5,676 nt of DNA, from positions 1-5,676 of the forward strand of contig JAUYKX010000039.1 in NCBI GenBank assembly GCA_030699055.1, in the 5' to 3' direction. Below the pieces are notes generated by a model, which saw only the letters and a list, made by a program, of their open reading frames with translations, did not search any database and was not told the DNA's origin. Below are positions 4,393 through 5,676 of the stretch, piece after piece (the first letter of the stretch is position 1; the number at the start of each line of letters is the position of its first letter). Both the position numbers and the translations under genes were made by a program. The stretch is from Candidatus Nanopelagicales bacterium. Its GTDB lineage: Bacteria > Actinomycetota > Actinomycetes > S36-B12 > UBA10799.

Positions 4393-5676
4393 TGAGCGGT
4401 ACCGAATTCATCGTTGCCGGTACCGGGGACGAGACGGTTGTTCGGTCGACAGAGGATGCCTGGCAGATTCAGGTCAACGGGGGTGACTGGGACCGGGTGG
4501 CGGCGCTGGCTGACGGGGAGCGCGACCGGATCGTGGTCAACATGGGTCCGCAACACCCGTCTACGCACGGCGTGCTGCGGCTGATTCTGGAATTGGACGG
4601 CGAAACCGTCACCGACATCCACGTCGGGATCGGATATCTGCACACCGGGATCGAGAAAACCATGGAGTTTCGGACGTGGACTCAGGGGGTAACCCTGGTC
4701 ACGCGGATGGACTACCTCACCCCGCTGCACAACGAGCTCGCCTATTGCCTTGCCGTCGAGAAACTGCTCGGCATTTCGGACCAGATCCCGGACCGCGCGA
4801 ACGTCATTCGCGTCATGATGATGGAGCTCAACCGGATCTCCAACCACCTCGTCGCCCTGGCCACCGGCGGCATGGAACTGGGCGCTCTGACGGCGATGAC
4901 CAACGGGTTCCGGGAGCGCGAGTCGGTGCTGGACCTGCTGGAGGCAATCACCGGTCTCCGCATGAATCACGCCTACATTCGTCCCGGTGGCGTGAAGGAA
5001 GATCTTCCGGCGGGGATCGAGGGGACGATTGCCGAAACGGTGAAATTGCTGCGCAAACGGTTGAAGGACAATGCCAACCTGCTGATAGGCAACTCGATCT
5101 GGGTGGCCCGGACGGAGGGCATCGGATACCTCAACCTGGCCGGCTGCATGGCTCTTGGGGTGACCGGCCCGGTGCTGCGCTCGACGGGTCTGCCCGCCGA
5201 CCTGCGCAAGGACTCCCCTTACTGCGGTTACGAAAACTACGAGTTCGAGGTGGTCACCCAGACCACGTGTGACGCCTACGGGCGGTTCCTGATCCGAATG
5301 GACGAGATGCAGCAGTCGTTGAACATCATCGAGCAGTGCCTCGACAAACTGCGGCCCGGGCCGGTGATGGTCGCCGACAAGCGGATCGGTTGGCCGTCGC
5401 GACTGACCGTCGGGTCGGACGGGCAGGGCAACTCTCCGGCCCACGTTCGGCAGATCATGGATACCTCGATGGAGGCCCTGATCCATCACTTCAAGCTCGT
5501 CACCGAGGGGTTCTCGGTGCCGCCCGGGCAGGTGTATGCGCAGGTGGAGAGCCCGAAGGGTGTGTTGGGTTGCCACGTGGTCAGCGATGGAGGCACCCGG
5601 CCCTACCGAGCTCACATGAGAGATCCTTCGTTCGTCAATCTCCAGTCGACGGCCGCCATGTGCGTGGGCGGGATGG
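4392..5676 (+). CDS. nuoD: NADH-quinone oxidoreductase subunit D (NuoD), 3'-truncated by window edge
   Basis: Peripheral-arm subunit of NDH-1 (49 kDa type), related to the large subunit of [NiFe] hydrogenases; with NuoB it forms the quinone head-group site. 428 complete codons are visible with no stop or frameshift; the frame runs off the window with roughly 15-20 residues missing, judging from the usual C-terminal ASIDPVMGxVDR block. Start ATG-4392 overlaps the nuoC stop (TGATG), with GAAGG (4376-4380) 11 bases upstream. Motifs: GGDWDRV near 31-37, [16 protein letters not shown] near 48-63 with His59, [23 protein letters not shown] near 105-127 with Tyr108, [10 protein letters not shown], and [22 protein letters not shown] near the end. 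His59 and Tyr108 keep the spacing of Thermus Nqo4 His38 and Tyr87, the quinone-contacting pair. Hydrogenase nickel ligands are absent, as in all NuoD. Twin CGGTACCG palindromes lie in codons 2-12. Confidence 0.97.
   Translation, partial: MSGTEFIVAGTGDETVVRSTEDAWQIQVNGGDWDRVAALADGERDRIVVNMGPQHPSTHGVLRLILELDGETVTDIHVGIGYLHTGIEKTMEFRTWTQGVTLVTRMDYLTPLHNELAYCLAVEKLLGISDQIPDRANVIRVMMMELNRISNHLVALATGGMELGALTAMTNGFRERESVLDLLEAITGLRMNHAYIRPGGVKEDLPAGIEGTIAETVKLLRKRLKDNANLLIGNSIWVARTEGIGYLNLAGCMALGVTGPVLRSTGLPADLRKDSPYCGYENYEFEVVTQTTCDAYGRFLIRMDEMQQSLNIIEQCLDKLRPGPVMVADKRIGWPSRLTVGSDGQGNSPAHVRQIMDTSMEALIHHFKLVTEGFSVPPGQVYAQVESPKGVLGCHVVSDGGTRPYRAHMRDPSFVNLQSTAAMCVGGM
4397..4425. repeat. Twin CGGTACCG palindromes at the start of nuoD
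   Basis: The 8-bp palindrome CGGTACCG occurs at 4397-4404 and again at 4418-4425, 13 bases apart, just inside nuoD. Because each copy is self-complementary, the pair is both a direct and an inverted repeat and could form an 8-bp hairpin with a 13-base loop. It partly reflects two Gly-Thr codon pairs (SGTE and AGTG). No function is evident. Confidence 0.5.

Noticed and set aside
4314..5615. A 433-codon open frame on the minus strand opposite nuoC/nuoD.
   Set aside because: Low-complexity His/Arg/Pro/Gln-rich product with no motifs, opposite a clearly intact nuoD; a codon-bias shadow.

Overview
The window is a compact, all-plus-strand stretch of chromosome from a high-GC Gram-positive bacterium (GC roughly 63-65% judged by eye). 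The protein sequences look actinobacterial, and the Micromonosporales/Glycomycetales are my best guess. Reasons are the NuoA-NuoD sequence style (for example GGDWDxV followed by [18 protein letters not shown] in NuoD), a geranylgeranyl-reductase-family flavoprotein directly upstream of nuoA, and an isochorismate synthase next to it. The genus call is an inference.

Layout: (1) positions 1-1128, isochorismate synthase (menF/entC type), cut at its 5' end by the window edge; (2) 1129-1248, a short gap with a small stem-loop after the stop and another stem-loop abutting the next ribosome binding site; (3) 1249-2577, an FAD-dependent geranylgeranyl reductase family protein, probably a MenJ-like menaquinone side-chain reductase, with a perfect 24-bp palindrome inside the gene; (4) 2578-2770, a 193-base gap that should carry the nuo promoter and leader, with a Rex/Crp-like operator candidate, a 10-bp stem-loop and several segments complementary to the nuoA Shine-Dalgarno; (5) 2771-5676, nuoA, nuoB, nuoC and nuoD, the first four genes of the NDH-1 (complex I) operon. 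nuoD is cut at its 3' end by the window edge, and nuoE and later genes are expected beyond it.

The genes fit one theme. Isochorismate synthase makes the committed precursor of menaquinone, the reductase probably saturates part of the menaquinone isoprenoid tail, and NDH-1 passes electrons from NADH to that menaquinone. NuoA is a membrane subunit, while NuoB, NuoC and NuoD belong to the peripheral arm that carries cluster N2 and forms the quinone site. nuoB/nuoC and nuoC/nuoD overlap by a few bases, so they are translationally coupled, and nuoA/nuoB are 15 bases apart.

I see no mobile element, CRISPR array, rRNA or tRNA, and no sign of an unknown multi-gene system. The genes are ordinary core metabolism. 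The observations worth following are non-coding or structural: the in-frame palindrome in the reductase gene, the possible redox operator before nuo, and the possible mRNA structure that hides the nuoA ribosome binding site.
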